Source: Telopea speciosissima
Lineage: Eukaryota > Streptophyta > Magnoliopsida > Proteales > Proteaceae
Assembly: GCF_018873765.1 (NCBI RefSeq)
Contig: NC_057925.1
Location: 3,426,927-3,490,926, forward strand
Direction: 5' to 3'
DNA length: 64,000 nt
In this document: positions 1 through 11,800 of the stretch, piece after piece
Layout: the number at the start of each line of letters is the position of its first letter
How positions within the stretch are numbered: position 1 is the first letter of the stretch
Position numbers and translations under genes: made by a program
Notes under the pieces: model-generated
Told to the model about the DNA's origin: nothing
What the model saw: the letters and a program-made list of their open reading frames with translations, nothing else
Databases searched by the model: none

Positions 1-466
1 TAGGAAGGCTTGAAGGAGTGGACTGACCTCAACCCAACCTCATGTTTGGGATTGTAGATTGGGAGCCCATAGCCCGGCATGGATATTCCCAGGTGGGTTC
101 AGGATGGTTTCTCAGTTTAATTTAATATAAACACTCTAATTCTAGCCTATAACAATAAAATAAACCTTTAAATTTGATAGAATACAAATTTCATCAGTCA
201 ACAAAATAAACTTTGAATCATAATTAGGAAATTATGATTCAATTGGGATGTGCAGAACGTTATTAGTGATAAATAACTCCAGTACCTTAATAAAAATAAT
301 AAAAGACCAAGTTCTATAATGGACTATTTTTAGGACCCAACCCAACTTTGGTTATGGTAACACTTCTCCGAGTTTCATATCAATTCCCAAAGAAACTTGG
401 GCTGGGATGGGCTGGGTTGAGCCGGCTCAGCTGAAGGTGCCCAAAAGACTCTCACAGCCTATAAAT

Positions 467-594
467 TCTTCAAACTACACGATTCTCTCTAATCGATAGA
501 GCCGCCAGATTCTTCCCCGACTCACTATTGAAGAAGGAGCACATCTTCGGTCTTCCCCAAAAGCGGTCGGCTGGTCTTCCTCCGGTATCTACAC

Positions 595-634
<40 letters not shown>
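467..634 (+). promoter_or_regulatory. Possible core promoter and CT-rich leader
   Basis: A TATA-like CCTATAAATTC lies at about 467-477. A CT-rich leader follows, with (CT)n at 595-620 running into (GT)n at 621-634, as in many plant 5' UTRs. No convincing coding exon follows before the MITE at 856, so any gene here is broken or has a distant exon. Weak evidence. Confidence 0.25.
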
Positions 635-855
635 CTTCCCTGATTTCTCCGGTCGGAATCAGTACCAGAGGAGCTCTCATAGAAAATCACCATTCTAAAC
701 AAAGACCTAGATTTCACTATCTGGTTTCCCTGATTTTGGCCTGAGCTCGCTGGTTCTGCTGTTACTGGGACTACATTAGGCTTGTGATGAGGATTGCCTT
801 TAATCTGTTTAGCACTCATGGGAGTTAATAGAGTGTAATTTCGGTCACAGTCATG

Positions 856-1086
856 GTTCAAGGAATCGGTATCGGATCGGCCGTATTAGCCAATTCATAT
901 CGATACTGATATCGATTTCTGATCCATAGGATAACAATCCAAGGGTATTGATTAAGGGTAAAAATATAAATAAAATTATTTGTTCTTAAAATTTAGGGGT
1001 AAAACCATCCAATACGGGCCAACCCGGATCAATATCGTAGGGATCGGCCGAGACCAATACCAATCCCGATACCAATTTCTAAAACC
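856..1086. mobile_element. Foldback MITE
   Basis: The ends are imperfect inverted repeats built on GGTATCGG-type motifs: the left starts GTTCAAGGAATCGG and the right, read in reverse, starts GGGTTTTAGAAATTGG. CATG flanks both sides (852-855 and 1087-1090) as a possible target duplication. The centre is AT-rich and noncoding. A related foldback with similar motifs is at 59,320-59,504. Confidence 0.5.
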
Positions 1087-1239
1087 CATGAGAACTAGCC
1101 GCTAGGTAAAAACAATGTCGTAGTGGAACAACAGAAGTAGGAAAGGTTGGTTGCAAGTCCATAAATATTTACTACGGATTTTAATTCAGAGTTTTTGGCC
1201 TTTTTGGTTATGGAACTGAAGGTTACTTGTTTGATAGAT

Positions 1240-1640
1240 TCTCTATTTTTTTTTTTGGGGGGGGGGGGGGGGCAAATGGGGCTCAAAACAAGTAGATCTT
1301 GAGCTCCTTTGCCTAGTGCATACACGGCAAGTTTCAGCCCTAACAAAATTTGACAACTTGAAAAAAATAATGCTTTGAACATCGGAAAATTATCCTCTCC
1401 AATTCCTTAAAGTGTGGCAGTGCGGTAGTGCTAGGTGGAGATGTAGACACCTGGCAGCTGTCGCATCCAACTATCCATATCAATGAATTCAGACCATTGG
1501 ATGTGACAGCTGCTAGGTGTCATCATCTCCACCTAGCACTGCCGCACTGCCACATTTTAGGAATTGGAGAGGATAATAAACATCTAGGGACCATATATGA
1601 AAACACATGAATGAATGAAAAATATAAATGGATAACCTTC
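1240..1640. repeat. Dispersed repeat, interrupted by a MITE
   Basis: Outside 1384-1578 this stretch matches 16,428-16,600 in reverse orientation, for example AATGCTTTGAACATC and CTAGGGACCATATAT. It contains a T/G homopolymer tract near 1248-1272. The 16.4-kb copy lacks the MITE and so serves as an empty site. No coding potential is seen. Confidence 0.6.
1384..1578. mobile_element. MITE with long inverted repeats, GGAAAATTATC type
   Basis: The 195-bp element has inverted ends of about 50 bp; the left reads GGAAAATTATCCTCTCC. It is flanked by AACATC at 1378-1383 and 1579-1584. The related repeat at 16,470-16,480 carries one AACATC and no insert, which fixes both boundaries. The right terminus has lost a few bases relative to other family members. 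Confidence 0.8.
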
Positions 1641-1992
1641 TAGGGGAACTCCTTGAGATTATTTCAGGGCGGCTTACTTGTTTCCTTGATTATGTTCCAT
1701 TTAATTATTTGGTGCACTATGTTGCTGGCCATGGGCCTCCACTATGGTGAACATGCACCACCATTTAACTTTCTAGGATCCATGGTTGGTGCTTCCTGAG
1801 AGGGAAGACAATAGCATAATCCGTGGCTTCTACATTTTATCTAGAAGAGATGTTTTTGAGTTAAAGTTGCCCGAAGCTCATGCAAAGCGTTGCGTTGGAT
1901 CTTCTAAAGGCTGGTTGGTAATGGCGGATGAAAGCTTATCGATTCATTTGTTAAATCCATATACCAGAGTCCAATTTCAGCTTCCACGTACA
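1637..1992 (+). pseudogene. DUF295 F-box protein fragment
   Basis: Translated pieces (GELLEIISGRLTCFLDYVPF, then LPEREDNSIIRGFYILSRR and KRCVGSSKGWLV) match the N-terminal half of the DUF295 F-box pseudogene at 19,512-23,544, which lies in the opposite orientation. Stops and a frameshift fall between 1700 and 1790. The similarity ends abruptly at about 1992, where an antisense copia reverse-transcriptase fragment begins. This is a truncated duplicate with no expected function. The family identification rests on the larger copy. Confidence 0.7.
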
Positions 1993-2520
1993 TCAAATGC
2001 CCAGGAGGGACATCCATATAAACTACTTCCTCCAAATCTCCTTGCAAGAATGCATTCTTGACGTCCATTTGGAAGATAGGCCAATCATTGTTAACAGCAA
2101 TAGACATCAAGACTCTCACTGTATTCATCTTCGCAACTGGTGCGAAAGTCTCTTTGTAGTCTTCCCCAAACATTTGGGTGTATCCTTTCGCAACTAATCT
2201 TGCTTTGTGACGCTCAATAGACCCGTCATTTTTATATTTGATTTTATACACCCAACGGCAACCTATTGCGTGCTTCCCTTCAGGTAAGGTAGTAACACTC
2301 CAAGTGTTGTTTCTACTGAGTCCTTCTAGCTCCTGATTCATAGCTTTCTGCCAAACAGGAGATTTCTTGGCTTCAAGGAAATTTGCGGGCTCTTTGTGAG
2401 TATCAAAGGCAGATAGGAATGCCCTAAAACCGGATGAGATGTTATCATATCCCAAATAATCCTGTATAGGAAACCGAGTGGAACAGTATGTGGTGTAATC
2501 TCGAAGCCTGATCGATGACT
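1993..2520 (-). pseudogene. Copia reverse-transcriptase fragment (RVT_2)
   Basis: On the minus strand the frame reads through linker and N-terminal RVT_2 motifs: HKEPANFLEAKKSPVWQKAM, NNTWSVTTLPEG, GCRWVYKIKYKNDGS, ARLVAKGYTQ, QMDVKNAFLQGDLEEVVYMD. No YVDD motif, RNase H, integrase or LTR is attached, so this is a broken fragment. It does not come from the copia element at 8,704-13,373, whose reverse transcriptase reads differently. Upstream it is joined in frame to the last DUF2431 exon of unit 1. Downstream it abuts the DUF295 fragment. Confidence 0.85.
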
Positions 2521-3491
2521 TGAATGTGGTGCATTTTTTTAGAGCGAACGGTACCTTTGTGTATCTTTCATAAGCCCGTCTGTTTACATAACCTTTATAA
2601 TCTTGCTTATAGAATGATATATCGTCGATGAAGCGAAGCCCACAATCACTGGCCAGTTCTTTCAAATTCCAGTTGTAAAATGGTTCATCTTTCAAAATTA
2701 TGTGCACCTCTCCCTCCTTCGAAAGGAAACCCCTCGCGTTTTGAAAAAACGCCTTCATCATGTTGATGTTCATACTATTTAAACCATCATTAAAAAAAAA
2801 AAAAAACCCCCATTAATTTTCATAAAAATATTTAAACAAAAAATAATTCATGAAAAGAAACAGACCTTTTAAATTCTTCTCGAGGTGCCCTTCTGCCTTC
2901 AACTAACGAAAAATTGAATACTATTTTGTCGAATACTTGGTTTCTAAGCTCTTCATACTTTTTCAGTCTTGTGGCATCAATATGATACAGTATGGTGGCA
3001 CCCCAAAACTCTAACTGTTTAAGATTTTTTTTTTGGTGCAGCGCCATACTTTACGTGCAGAATTTCTAGAATGAAAAAAGAAATAGTTAATTAGTAAAGT
3101 TTTAGCTTACATCAAATTTACAGTTGAAAATAAAACATACTATTACCCTTTGAATCACCATCTGCATTAAAGCCAGTAGCCACAATGTTGTGGCCGCTCC
3201 TGAATTTTGAGGCAAGAGCTAGTGAGAAGTAAAAATCAGCTTCTCCTCCTAGGAGAATTTTTTCTGTGATTGAGTAAGGTTCTTTTACTTCTTTTACCGG
3301 ATACGAAGTCGTTTTTATTTTTATGCTCCTCATCGAGCAATATCTGAATTGTTGGGTTGGTGCAGTTCTTCCTACAGGCAAGATTGGTTTTCTCTGATAC
3401 CATTGATAGAATAATCTATGCGGAACATTCATGGAGATCAATGAGCATACAAACATAGATATGGATGTGTGATGGGCGTACCTGGATCCAT
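2521..3491 (-). pseudogene. DUF2431/BMT5-like gene, tandem unit 1
   Basis: This is the first of four tandem copies of a Rossmann-fold DUF2431 gene. The family resembles 25S rRNA uridine-N3 methyltransferase BMT5. The inferred exons are 3491-3482, 3371-3147, 3065-2866 and 2774-2521. Recognisable motifs are EKILLGGEADFYFSLALA (nucleotide-binding loop), FWGATILYHIDATRL, FDKIVFNFSL, FLSKEGEVHI and DYKGYVNRRAY. An extra A in a homopolymer (3027-3036) puts the start of exon 3 out of frame. The final exon reads into the adjacent copia fragment. A TATA-like box lies upstream near 3610. Probably a pseudogene. Confidence 0.75.
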
Positions 3492-3803
3492 GGTTGTGGA
3501 AACTGAATTTTTGACAATCTCTGTCGCACATGAACTGCGTTGGTCTGGTCTACCCTCTTCCACAAGACTTTAGTTTTCTTAAGTTAGTCACTTAATGGGT
3601 CAGTGACAACTATTTATATTGGTGAGGGTAGGGACCAACCCTGCAAAGAAACTAGGGTTTCCTTTCCATTAAAGAAACAATACTTTAGGTCCACACATAG
3701 GAACTGGACTCATACCATTAAGGTAGCTTCCATCAACACAATTAAATCGATTTTATTAAAATAAAAGTGGGACTATGCCAGCCCACCTTATGGAAATCTT
3801 ATA

Positions 3804-3939
3804 CCTACTCAGGATTTGATCTCTCCTACAAGATAGGAAAGGATATGAGAAAACTCCTATCTATTGTAACTAAACTAGCTGTTGTAAAGATGAGAATACA
3901 ATTATAAATATCCCCCTTTATCACAATAAATGATAAGGA
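3804..3939 (+). repeat. Copia LTR fragment inside array unit
   Basis: About 136 bp match the middle of the LTR at 13,123-13,373 (CTACTC..AGGATTT to AACGATAAGGA). The first 80 or so bases and the last 34 bases of the LTR are absent. The same fragment recurs in every array unit. Confidence 0.75.
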
Positions 3940-4129
3940 TCTTGAAAGATGTTTAATATCAACAACCAATCAGCCAGCCATTGGATCAAGCGAAGTAAAA
4001 TCCTAACTATATGAAAACTTACTAACAAAGAAATCGAAAATAAAATCCTACTAGATCCAAACACTCAAACTCGACCCGGTTCATCTTGGTTTGGACACAA
4101 ACGGGTTTGGGTCAATCCATCGAAATTGT

Positions 4130-5117
4130 CCTGCAATAATTTACTGCCACTCCCAGTCCGAACTTGAATGTGGTGCATTTTTTTGAGCGAATGGTATCCG
4201 ATGTATCTTCCATAAGCCCGTCTGTTTACATAACCTTTATAATCTTGTTTATAGAATGATACATCGTCGATGTAGCGAAGCCCACAATCACTGGCCAATT
4301 CTTTCAAATGCTAGTTGTAAAATGGTTCATCTTTCAAAGTTATGTGCACCTCTCCCTCCTTCGAAAGGAAACTCTGTGCCCTTTGACAAAACGCCTTCAT
4401 CATGTTGATGTTCATACTGTTTAAACCATTATTAAAAAAAAAAATCCCATTAATTTTCGTAAAAATATTTAAACAAAAAATAATTCATGAAAAAAAACAA
4501 ACCTTTTAAATTCTTCTCGAGGTGCCATTCTGCCATCAACTAACGAAAAATTGAATACTATTTTGTCGAATACTTGGTTTCTAAGTTCTTCATACTTTTT
4601 TAGTCTTGTGGCATCAATATGATGTAGTACGGTGGCACCCCAAAATTTTAACTGTTTAATTAATTTTTTTGGTGCAGCGCCATACTTCATGTGCAGAATT
4701 TTTAGAATAAAAAAAGAAATAGTTAGTTAGTAAATTTTAACTTACATCAAATTTACAGTTGAAAATAAAACATACTATTATCCTTTAAAGCACCCTCTGC
4801 ATTAAAGCCAGTTGCCACAATGTTGTGGCCACTCTTGAAGTTTGCGGCAAGAGTCAGTGAGAAGGAAAAATCGGCTTCTCCTACTAAGAGAATTTTTTCT
4901 GTGACCGAGAAGGGTTATTTTACTGGATACGAAGTCGTTTTTATTTTTGTGCTCCTCGTCGAGTAATATTTGAATTGTTAGGTTGGTGCAGTTCTTCCTA
5001 CAGGCAAGATTGACTTTCTCTGATACCAATGATAGAATAATCTATGCGAAACATTCATGGAGATCAATGAACATACAAACATGAATATGGAAGTGTGATG
5101 GGCGTACCTGGATCCAT
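4130..5117 (-). pseudogene. DUF2431/BMT5-like gene, tandem unit 2
   Basis: The layout is as in unit 1. The nucleotide-binding stretch KILLVGEADFSFSLTLA is the best preserved in the array. However, exon 2 (from 4997) has a TAA soon after its start and a second one where a four-codon insert is missing. The exon 3 acceptor AG has mutated to AA near 4694. Exon 4 has a Trp-to-TAG change at the PFYNW motif near 4312. A TATA-like CTATAAATAG lies at 5236-5245 on the minus strand. Clearly a pseudogene. Confidence 0.8.
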
Positions 5118-5430
5118 GGTTATGGAAGTCAAATTTTTGACAATCTCTGTCGCACATGAACTGTGTTGGTCTGGTCTACCCTCTTCCACAAGACTTTAGT
5201 TTTCTCAAGTTAATCACTTAATGGGTCAGTGACAACTATTTATAGTGGTGAAAGTAGGGACCAACCCTGTAAAGAAATTAGGGTTTTCTTCCAATTAAGG
5301 AAACAATACTTTAGGTCCACACATAAGAACTGGACTCATACCATTAAGGTAGCTTCCATCAACACAACTAAATCAATTTTATTAAAATAAAAGTGGGACT
5401 ATGCCAGCCTACCTTATGAAAATCTTATAC

Positions 5431-5568
5431 CTACTCCTCAGGATTTGATCTCTTCTACAAGATAGGAAAGGATATGAGAAAACTCCTATCTATTGTAACT
5501 AAACTAGCTGTTGTAAAGATGAGAATACAATTATAAATATCACTCTTTATCACAATAAACGATAAGGA
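5431..5568 (+). repeat. Copia LTR fragment inside array unit
   Basis: Same internal LTR fragment as at 3804-3939, in the same position relative to the DUF2431 unit. Its breakpoints match the other copies, so the fragment predates the array expansion. Confidence 0.75.
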
Positions 5569-5789
5569 TCTTGAAAGACGTTTACTGTCAACAACCAACT
5601 AGCCAACCATTGGATCAAGCAAAGTAAAATCCTAACTATATGGAAACTTACTAACAAAGAAACCGAAAATAAAATCCTACTAGATCCAAACACTCAAACT
5701 CGATCCGGTTCATCTTGGTTTGGGCTCACAAATGGGTTCAGGTCAATCCATCGAAATTGTCCTGCATCAACCTGTTGTCACTCCCAGTC

Positions 5790-6751
5790 CGAACTTGAAT
5801 GTGGTGCATTTTTTTGAGCGAACGATACCCTTGTGTATCTTCCATAAGCCCGTCTGTTTACATAACCTTTATAATCTTACTTATAGAATGATACATCGTC
5901 GATGAAGCGAAGTCCACAGTCACTGACCAGTTCTTTCAAATGCCAGTTGTAAAATGGTTCATCTTTCAAAGTTATACACACCTCTCCCTTCTTCGAAAGA
6001 AAACCCCTCGCGCTTTGAAAAAACGCCTTTATCATGTTGATGTTCATACTGTTTAAACCATCATTTAAAAAAAAAAATCCCATTAATTTTCATAAAAATA
6101 TTTAAACAAAAAATAATTTATGAAAAAAAATAGACCTTTTAAATTCTTCTCGAGGTGCCCTTTTACCTTCAACTAACAAAAAATTGAATACTATTTTGTC
6201 GAATACTTGGTTTCTAAGCTCTTCATACTTTTTCAGTTTTGTGGCATCAATATGATGCAGTACGGTGGCATCCCAAAACTCTAACTGTTTAATATTTTTT
6301 TGTTATGCAGCGCCATACTTCATGTGCAGAATTTCTAGAATGAAAAAAGAAATAGTTAATTAGTAAAGTTTTAACTTACATCAAATTTACAGTTGAAAAT
6401 AAAGCATACTTTTACCCTTTGAATCACCCTCTGCTTTAAAGCCAGTCGCCACAATGTTGTAGCCACTCTTGAATTTTGCGGTAAGAGCCAGTGAGAAGGA
6501 AAATCAGCTTCTCCTACTAGGAGAATTTTTTCTGTGATCGAGTAGGGGTTCTTTTACTGGATACGAAGTCATTTTTATTTTTGTGCTCCTCGTCGAGCAA
6601 TATCTAAATTATTGGGTTGGTGTAGTTCTTCCTACAGACAAGATTGACTTTCTCTGATACCATTGATAGAATAATCTATGTGGAACATTTATGGAGATCA
6701 ATGAACATACAAACATGAATATGGATGTGTGATGGGCATACCTGGATCCAT
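5790..6751 (-). pseudogene. DUF2431/BMT5-like gene, tandem unit 3
   Basis: Homologous to units 1, 2 and 4. The readable motifs are FWDATVLHHIDATKLKKYEE, FDKIVFNFLLVEG, FLSKKGEVCITLKDEPFYNW and YKGYVNRRAYGRY. In-frame TAA codons occur in exon 2 (at the PTQQF motif), in exon 3 just after KYGAA, and in exon 4 just before DYKGY. These lesions differ from those of unit 2, so the copies decayed independently after duplication. Pseudogene. Confidence 0.8.
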
Positions 6752-7064
6752 GGTTGTGGAAGCCAAAATTTTGACAATCTCTATCGCACATGAACTGCTT
6801 TGGTTTGGTCTACCATCTTCCACAAGACTTTAGTTTTCATAAGTTAGTCACTTAATGGGTCAGTAACAACTATTTATAGTGGTGAGGATAGGGACCAACC
6901 TTGTAAAGAAACTAGAGTTTCTTTCCCATAAAGGAAACAATACTTTAGGTCCACACATAGGAACATGACTCATACCATTAAGGTAGCTTCCATCAACACA
7001 ACTAAATCGATTTTATTAAAATAAAAGTGGGACTATGCTAGCACACGTTATGAAAATCTTACAC

Positions 7065-7202
7065 CTACTCCTTAAGATTTGATCTCTCCTACAAGATAGG
7101 AAAGGATATGAGAAAACTCCTATCTAGTATAACTAAACTAGCTGTTGTAAAGATGAGAATACAATTATAAATATCCCTCTTTATCACAATAAACGATAAG
7201 GA
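7065..7202 (+). repeat. Copia LTR fragment inside array unit
   Basis: Third internal copy of the LTR fragment, with the same breakpoints as at 3804 and 5431. Confidence 0.75.
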
Positions 7203-7410
7203 TCTTGAAAGACGTTTACTGTCAACACCAACCAGCCAGCCATTGGATCAAGCAAAGTAAAATCCAAACTATATGAAAACTTACTAACAAAGAAACCGAA
7301 AATAAAATCCTACTAGATCCAAACACTCAAACTCGACCCGGTTCATCTTGGTTTGGGTTCACAAACGGGTTCGGGTCAATCCATCGAAATTGTCCTGCAT
7401 CAACTTGCTG

Positions 7411-8392
7411 TTACTCCCAGTCCGAACTTGAATGTGGTGCATTTTTTTGAGCGAATGGTACCCTTGTGTATCTTCCATAAGCCTGTCTGTTTACATAACC
7501 TTTATAATCTTGCTTATAGAATGATACATCGTCGATGAAGCGAAGCCCACAGTCACTGGCCAGTTTTTTCAAATGCCAGTTGTAAAATGGTTCATCTTTC
7601 GAAGTTATGTGCACCTCTCCCTCCTTCGAAAGGAAACCCCTCGCGCTTTGAAAAAACGCCTTCATCATATTGATGTTTATACTGTTTAAACCATCATTAA
7701 AAAAAAAGACCCCATTAATTTTCATAAAAATATTTAAACAAAAAATAATTCATGAAAATAAACAGACCTTTTAAATTCTTCTCGAGGTGTCCTTCTGCCT
7801 TCAACTAACGAAAAATTGAATACTATTTTGTCGAATATTTGGTTTCTAAACTCGTCATATTTTTTCAGTCTTGTGGCGTCAATATGATGCAGTACGTTGG
7901 CACCCCAAAACTCTAACTGTTTAATATTTTTTTTTGGTGCAGCGCCATACTTCATGTGCAGAATTTCTAGAATGAAAAAATAAATAGTTAATTAGTAAAG
8001 TTTTAACTTACATCAAATTTAAAGTTGAAAATAAAGTATATTATTACCCTTTGAATCACCCTCTGCATTAAAGCCAGTGGCCACAATGTTGTGGCCGCTC
8101 TTGAATTTTGCGATAAGAGCCAGTGAGAAGAAAAAATCAGGTTCTCTTACTAGGAGAATTTTTTCTGTGACCGAGTAGTGTTCTTTTACTTCTTTTACTG
8201 GATACGAAATCGTTTTTATTTTTGTGTTCCTCGTCGAGCAATATCTGAATTGTTGGGTTGGTGCAGTTTTTCCTACAGGCAAGACTGATTTTCTTTGATA
8301 CCATTGATAGAATAATCTATGCGGAACATTTATGGAGATCAATGAGCATACAAATATAAATATGGAGGTGTGATGGGTGTACTTGGATCCAT
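7411..8392 (-). CDS. DUF2431/BMT5-like protein, tandem unit 4
   Basis: This is the only array unit whose inferred exons (8392-8383, 8272-8048, 7966-7768, 7681-7411) join in one open frame, giving 234 codons plus stop. The phases agree at all three junctions. Motifs are EKILLVREPDFFFSLALI, EFWGANVLHHIDATRL, FDKIVFNFSLVEG, FLSKEGEVHITSKDEPFYNW and DYKGYVNRQAYGRY. DUF2431 proteins are Rossmann-fold and BMT5-like; the plant members lack a firmly assigned substrate. Two oddities weaken the case: the usual Gly-rich loop GEGD or GEAD reads REPD, and a one-base loss near the end replaces the conserved C-terminal Cys-Thr motif. The first donor is AA|GT. A TATA box CTATAAATAG lies at 8510-8519. It may be a late-stage pseudogene. 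Confidence 0.5.
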
Positions 8393-8509
8393 GGTTAGGA
8401 AGTCGAATATTTGACAATCTCTGTCGCACATGAACTGCGTTGGTCTGGTCTACCCTCTTCCACAAGACTTTAGTTTTCTCAAGTTAGTCACTTAATGGGT
8501 TAATGACAA

Positions 8510-8519
8510 CTATTTATAG
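8510..8519 (-). promoter_or_regulatory. TATA box of DUF2431 unit 4
   Basis: CTATAAATAG on the minus strand, about 80 nt upstream of an out-of-frame ATG at 8431 and about 120 nt upstream of the in-frame ATG at 8392. The motif is identical in unit 2 (5236-5245) and altered in unit 1. The ATG at 8431 would act as a short upstream ORF. Confidence 0.5.
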
Positions 8520-8862
8520 TGGTGAGGATAGGGACCAACCCTGCAAAGAAACTAGGGTTTCCTTCCCATTAAGGAAACAATACTTTAGGTCCACACATAG
8601 GAACTGGATTCGAACCATTAGGTAGCTTCCATCAACACAACTAAATCGATTTTATTAAAATAAAAGTGGGACTATGCCAGCCCACCTTATGAAAATCTTA
8701 CACCTACTCCTCAGGATTTGATCTCTCCTACAAGATAGGAAAAGATATGAGAAAACTCCTATACCTAAACTAATTGTTGTAAATATGAGAATACAATTAT
8801 AAATATCCCCCCTTATCACAATAAACGATAAGGAGAATTCACTCCAAAGACATACTCTTATA

Positions 8863-8874
8863 TGGTATCATCGG
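8863..8874 (+). other. Copia primer-binding site
   Basis: TGGTATCATCGG directly follows the 5' LTR end. The first eight bases match the initiator-methionyl tRNA primer site common in plant copia elements. Confidence 0.7.
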
Positions 8875-8877
8875 CCC

Positions 8878-11800
8878 TTGACTAACGTCAAAGAAGGATC
8901 CATGGGAGACTCAAACACTTCCTTCACCACCATCCCTACCGTCGATACTCAAAATACCTTCATCTCCCCTACCAATATCGTCTCTCTACTTCCTGTCAAA
9001 CTAGACAGAAACAACTATCTCTTATGGAAATCACAATTTCTACCTCTACTCCATGCTCACGATCTGTATGGGTATCTCGACAGCACCACAGCCACCCCAT
9101 CCAAAACTCTATCTTCTTCTCCTACCTCCACCTCCACAGATACTCACTCACATAATCCTGCCTATTTAGCCTGGAGAAAACAAGATCAAATTATATTGAG
9201 TTGGATTATCTCCTCCATGACTGAAAATACTTTGGCCCAAATAGTCGGTCTCACTTCATCTCATGCTGCATGGAGCAGTCTTGAGAAGACTTATACATCT
9301 CACTCTCAAGCTAGGGTGATGTAGCTGAAATATCAGCTCTTACAACTGAAGAAATGCACCTCCTCAATGGTAGAATATTTGCAACGTGTTAAAAACTTAG
9401 TGGATAACCTAGCTGCTGCTGCACATCCAGTGTCCAAATCCGATATCATCCTTGGTATACTTCGAGGACTTGGCCCAAAATATGGGTCATTTGCTACGTC
9501 AATCACTTCTCGGTTGGAACCTCTGCCACTTGATGACTTCACTGGATTGCTTCTCCATCAAGAAATTCTAAAGGAGCAAAGGTCTTCACCTCTAGATTTA
9601 CCAACAGCTGAGGTGAACACTGTAGCCAAAACCACACCAACTTCTCAATCCAACAGAGGCCGTGGCTATTACAACTCCAATAACCGAAGTCGTGGAGGTC
9701 AAGTTGCACCCAACAATGGAGGCCGTGGAAGGTACTTCCCAAATAATTATCAGCAGTATCAACAAGTGCATTCAAATTCCGATTGTCAAATATGCCATCG
9801 CACAAACCATACTGCAGCAACATGCTACAATCGATTCAACCCCAATTATCATCCTCCAAATCCAACAGCAGGTTCGGGTCAGACAGAGGCGTTATTGGCT
9901 GCACCTTCAGCATCATTTGATTCAGCATGGTACCTTGATTCAGTGGTAACCCATCATATCACATCTGATATGGCAAATCTGAACATCAGTACTCCTTACA
10001 TAGGATCAGACCAAGTCCGAGTTGGAAACGGGGCAGGTTTGCGAATTAACAATACTGGCATCTCTTTAATTCCCACTCCTATACGTAATTTTACTCTTCG
10101 AGATGTATTGCATGTGCCTACAATTACCAAAAATTTGTTATTTCTCAGTAAATTTATTACTGACAATAATGTCATTTTGGAATTTCATCCTACCTGCTAT
10201 TATGTGAAGGATCCTCGCACGAGGAACACACTGCTCAAAGGACTGATTAAAGATGGACTCTATCAGCTTCCTAATCCATCCTCATCTCCACCATCACCAA
10301 AGCTGCCCACCATTCATATTGGCGAACGAGTAACACAGTTGATCTGGCATGATCGGCTAGGTCACCCTTCTTCAAAGTGCATGAACCATCTGCTTCATCA
10401 AGCATCATTACCACTGCAAGCATCTTCTACTTCTTCAGTATGTGCCTCATGCCAAATGGGAAAGGCCCACAAACTTTCCTTTAGTGTCAATAAATCCATA
10501 GCATCCTCACCATTTGAACTTGTGCACTCAGACATCTGGGGACCCGCACCAACAGCATCAGTTCAAGGCTTTCGTTATTACATTTCTTTCATTGATGACT
10601 TTAGTAGATTTACACGGATATGTCCTCTTGTAGCTCGGTCTGAAGCTCTATCAGTATTTATACAATTTAATATTCATGTTCAGAACATTTTCAAGTGTAA
10701 ACTCAAATTTTTTCAATCAGATGGCGTAAGAGAATATCAGTCTTTTGATAGTTATTTCAAAGAAAATGGGATAGTGCATCAGTACTCCTGCCCTCACACA
10801 TCCGAGCAGAATGGAAGGGCATAACACAAGCATTGACACATTGTGGAGATGGGCTTGACACTTATGGCACGGTCTTCCATCCCTATAAAATTTTGGGCTT
10901 CCGCTTTTGACACGACTGTGTACCTGATAAATCGGCTTCCAAACCAATTTTACATAATCGGTCCCCGTATCAAGTCCTTTTCAAAAAGGACCCTAACTAT
11001 TCATTGCTAAGGACCTATGGCAGTGCCTGTTACCCTTAGCTCCAACCGTATAATTGGCGCAAGCTACAGTTTAGATCCACCAAGTGCGTTTTCTTTGGCT
11101 ATAGCAACAACCATAAAGGGTATAAATGCTTCGACCCAACTATGGGCCGCACATATATATCACACCATGTCACATTTGATGAGGAGTGTTTTTCTTATGC
11201 TATAGCATCTCAAACCACTCAAACACCCTTACCTAACCCTACATCACCACCTCTCATTGTCACTAATGATAACATTGTCCCACAACCGTTACCAACCATT
11301 GCTCCCATATGTAGTTCTCAACACCAACACCCAACTTCACCACTTCTAAACCTTCCACCATCACCCACCGAATCTAGAGACATCCCATAATTATCTAAAA
11401 TGACCATCAAGCCATGGCCCACCCATCTACCCAAACATCACTAACACCGATATCTACATTTACACCAGTTCACCATCCTATGTTACTCGCCTTCGATCTG
11501 GAGTAACTAGACCAGTTACCAAGCTTAATCTCATGGCCACTAAATACCCGATCCCATCAATCAACCTAACTGAAACTCAACCCAATGACATAGAACCCAC
11601 ATCCTACACCATGGTAAGTAAGGATAAACAATGGCGAGAAGCAATGGGTGAAGAATTTGATGCCCTTCTCCGAAACGGCACTTGGCAACTTGTATCTTAT
11701 CATTCTTCAATGAATCTGGTGGGAAACAAATGGGTCTACAGAATAAAAAGGAATTCGGATGGCACAGTCTCGTTACAAAGCAAGACTGGTCGCCAAAGAA

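Noticed and set aside
589-861. 90-codon minus-strand ORF
   Set aside because: Its C-terminus is the (CT)n microsatellite read as RERE; no family similarity is seen.
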